From positions 1-47,484 of the forward strand of contig JAIPAH010000005.1 in the NCBI GenBank assembly GCA_021740175.1: a stretch of 47,484 bases of DNA, in the 5' to 3' direction. This DNA is from Bacteroidales bacterium. Lineage in GTDB: Bacteria > Bacteroidota > Bacteroidia > Bacteroidales > JAIPAH01. Of this stretch, positions 47,355 to 47,484 are shown one piece after another (the first letter of the stretch is position 1; each line of letters starts with the position of its first letter). The position numbers and the translations under genes are program-made. The notes beneath the pieces are model-generated. The model saw only the letters and a list, made by a program, of their open reading frames with translations, did not search any database and was not told the DNA's origin.

Positions 47355-47484
47355 CGGAGCAAGCTGACCCCCCAATTCTGCCGATAAAAAGGAAGATTTT
47401 TTTCTGTCATTCCGGCGGATGTTGACCCCCAAATCCTGATAATAGGGAAAATTTCCGGAGCATATTGACCCCGGATTATAGCAT
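47355..47484. mobile_element. IS21-family-like terminus (partial, runs off window end)
   Basis: Iterated CCGGAGCAAGCTGACCCCCC / GCGGATGTTGACCCCC / CCGGAGCATATTGACCCC motifs, typical of multi-repeat IS21 ends; transposase outside window. Confidence 0.55.

Overview
The window looks like a Bacteroidota (probably Bacteroidales/Marinilabiliales-type) chromosome segment: T9SS sorting tails, TAnnTTTG-type promoters, a GWxTD protein and a DUF4293 protein. The recognisable backbone runs from 1 to about 32.4 kb: epimerase (partial), phosphoesterase, rho, mpl, MBL hydrolase, SNF2 helicase, ferredoxin, NifU-like, GT2 fusion, E2 acyltransferase, exonuclease, gdhA, YwqK-like, GT39, rlmB, GWxTD, rmuC, DUF1343 and a LolC/E-like permease. 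Two parts are unusual. (1) 7.0-13.1 kb is a recombination scar. It has two direct-repeat pairs (67 nt at a VapB leader, 167 nt at the SNF2 3' end) offset by about 4.8-4.9 kb, a PIN toxin apparently missing its core, and decayed glycerate kinase, ADP-ribosylglycohydrolase and TlpA-like genes. (2) 32.8-45.3 kb is an AT-rich accessory island starting beside an ispH relic. It encodes HAD, cupin, B12/radical-SAM, a pentapeptide-repeat membrane protein, a complete type-I ABC transporter (lipoprotein SBP, two permeases, ATPase) and a methyltransferase. Between permease 2 and the ATPase are two further genes. One encodes a 776-aa protein with no visible signal peptide that, by eye, follows the motif order of a family-1 substrate-binding protein; the other is a 292-aa membrane protein. 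This cluster is my best candidate for an undescribed system. Several intergenic regions carry palindromic dispersed repeats, and the right edge looks like an IS21-type end. All family calls are from reading sequence; no database search was run.
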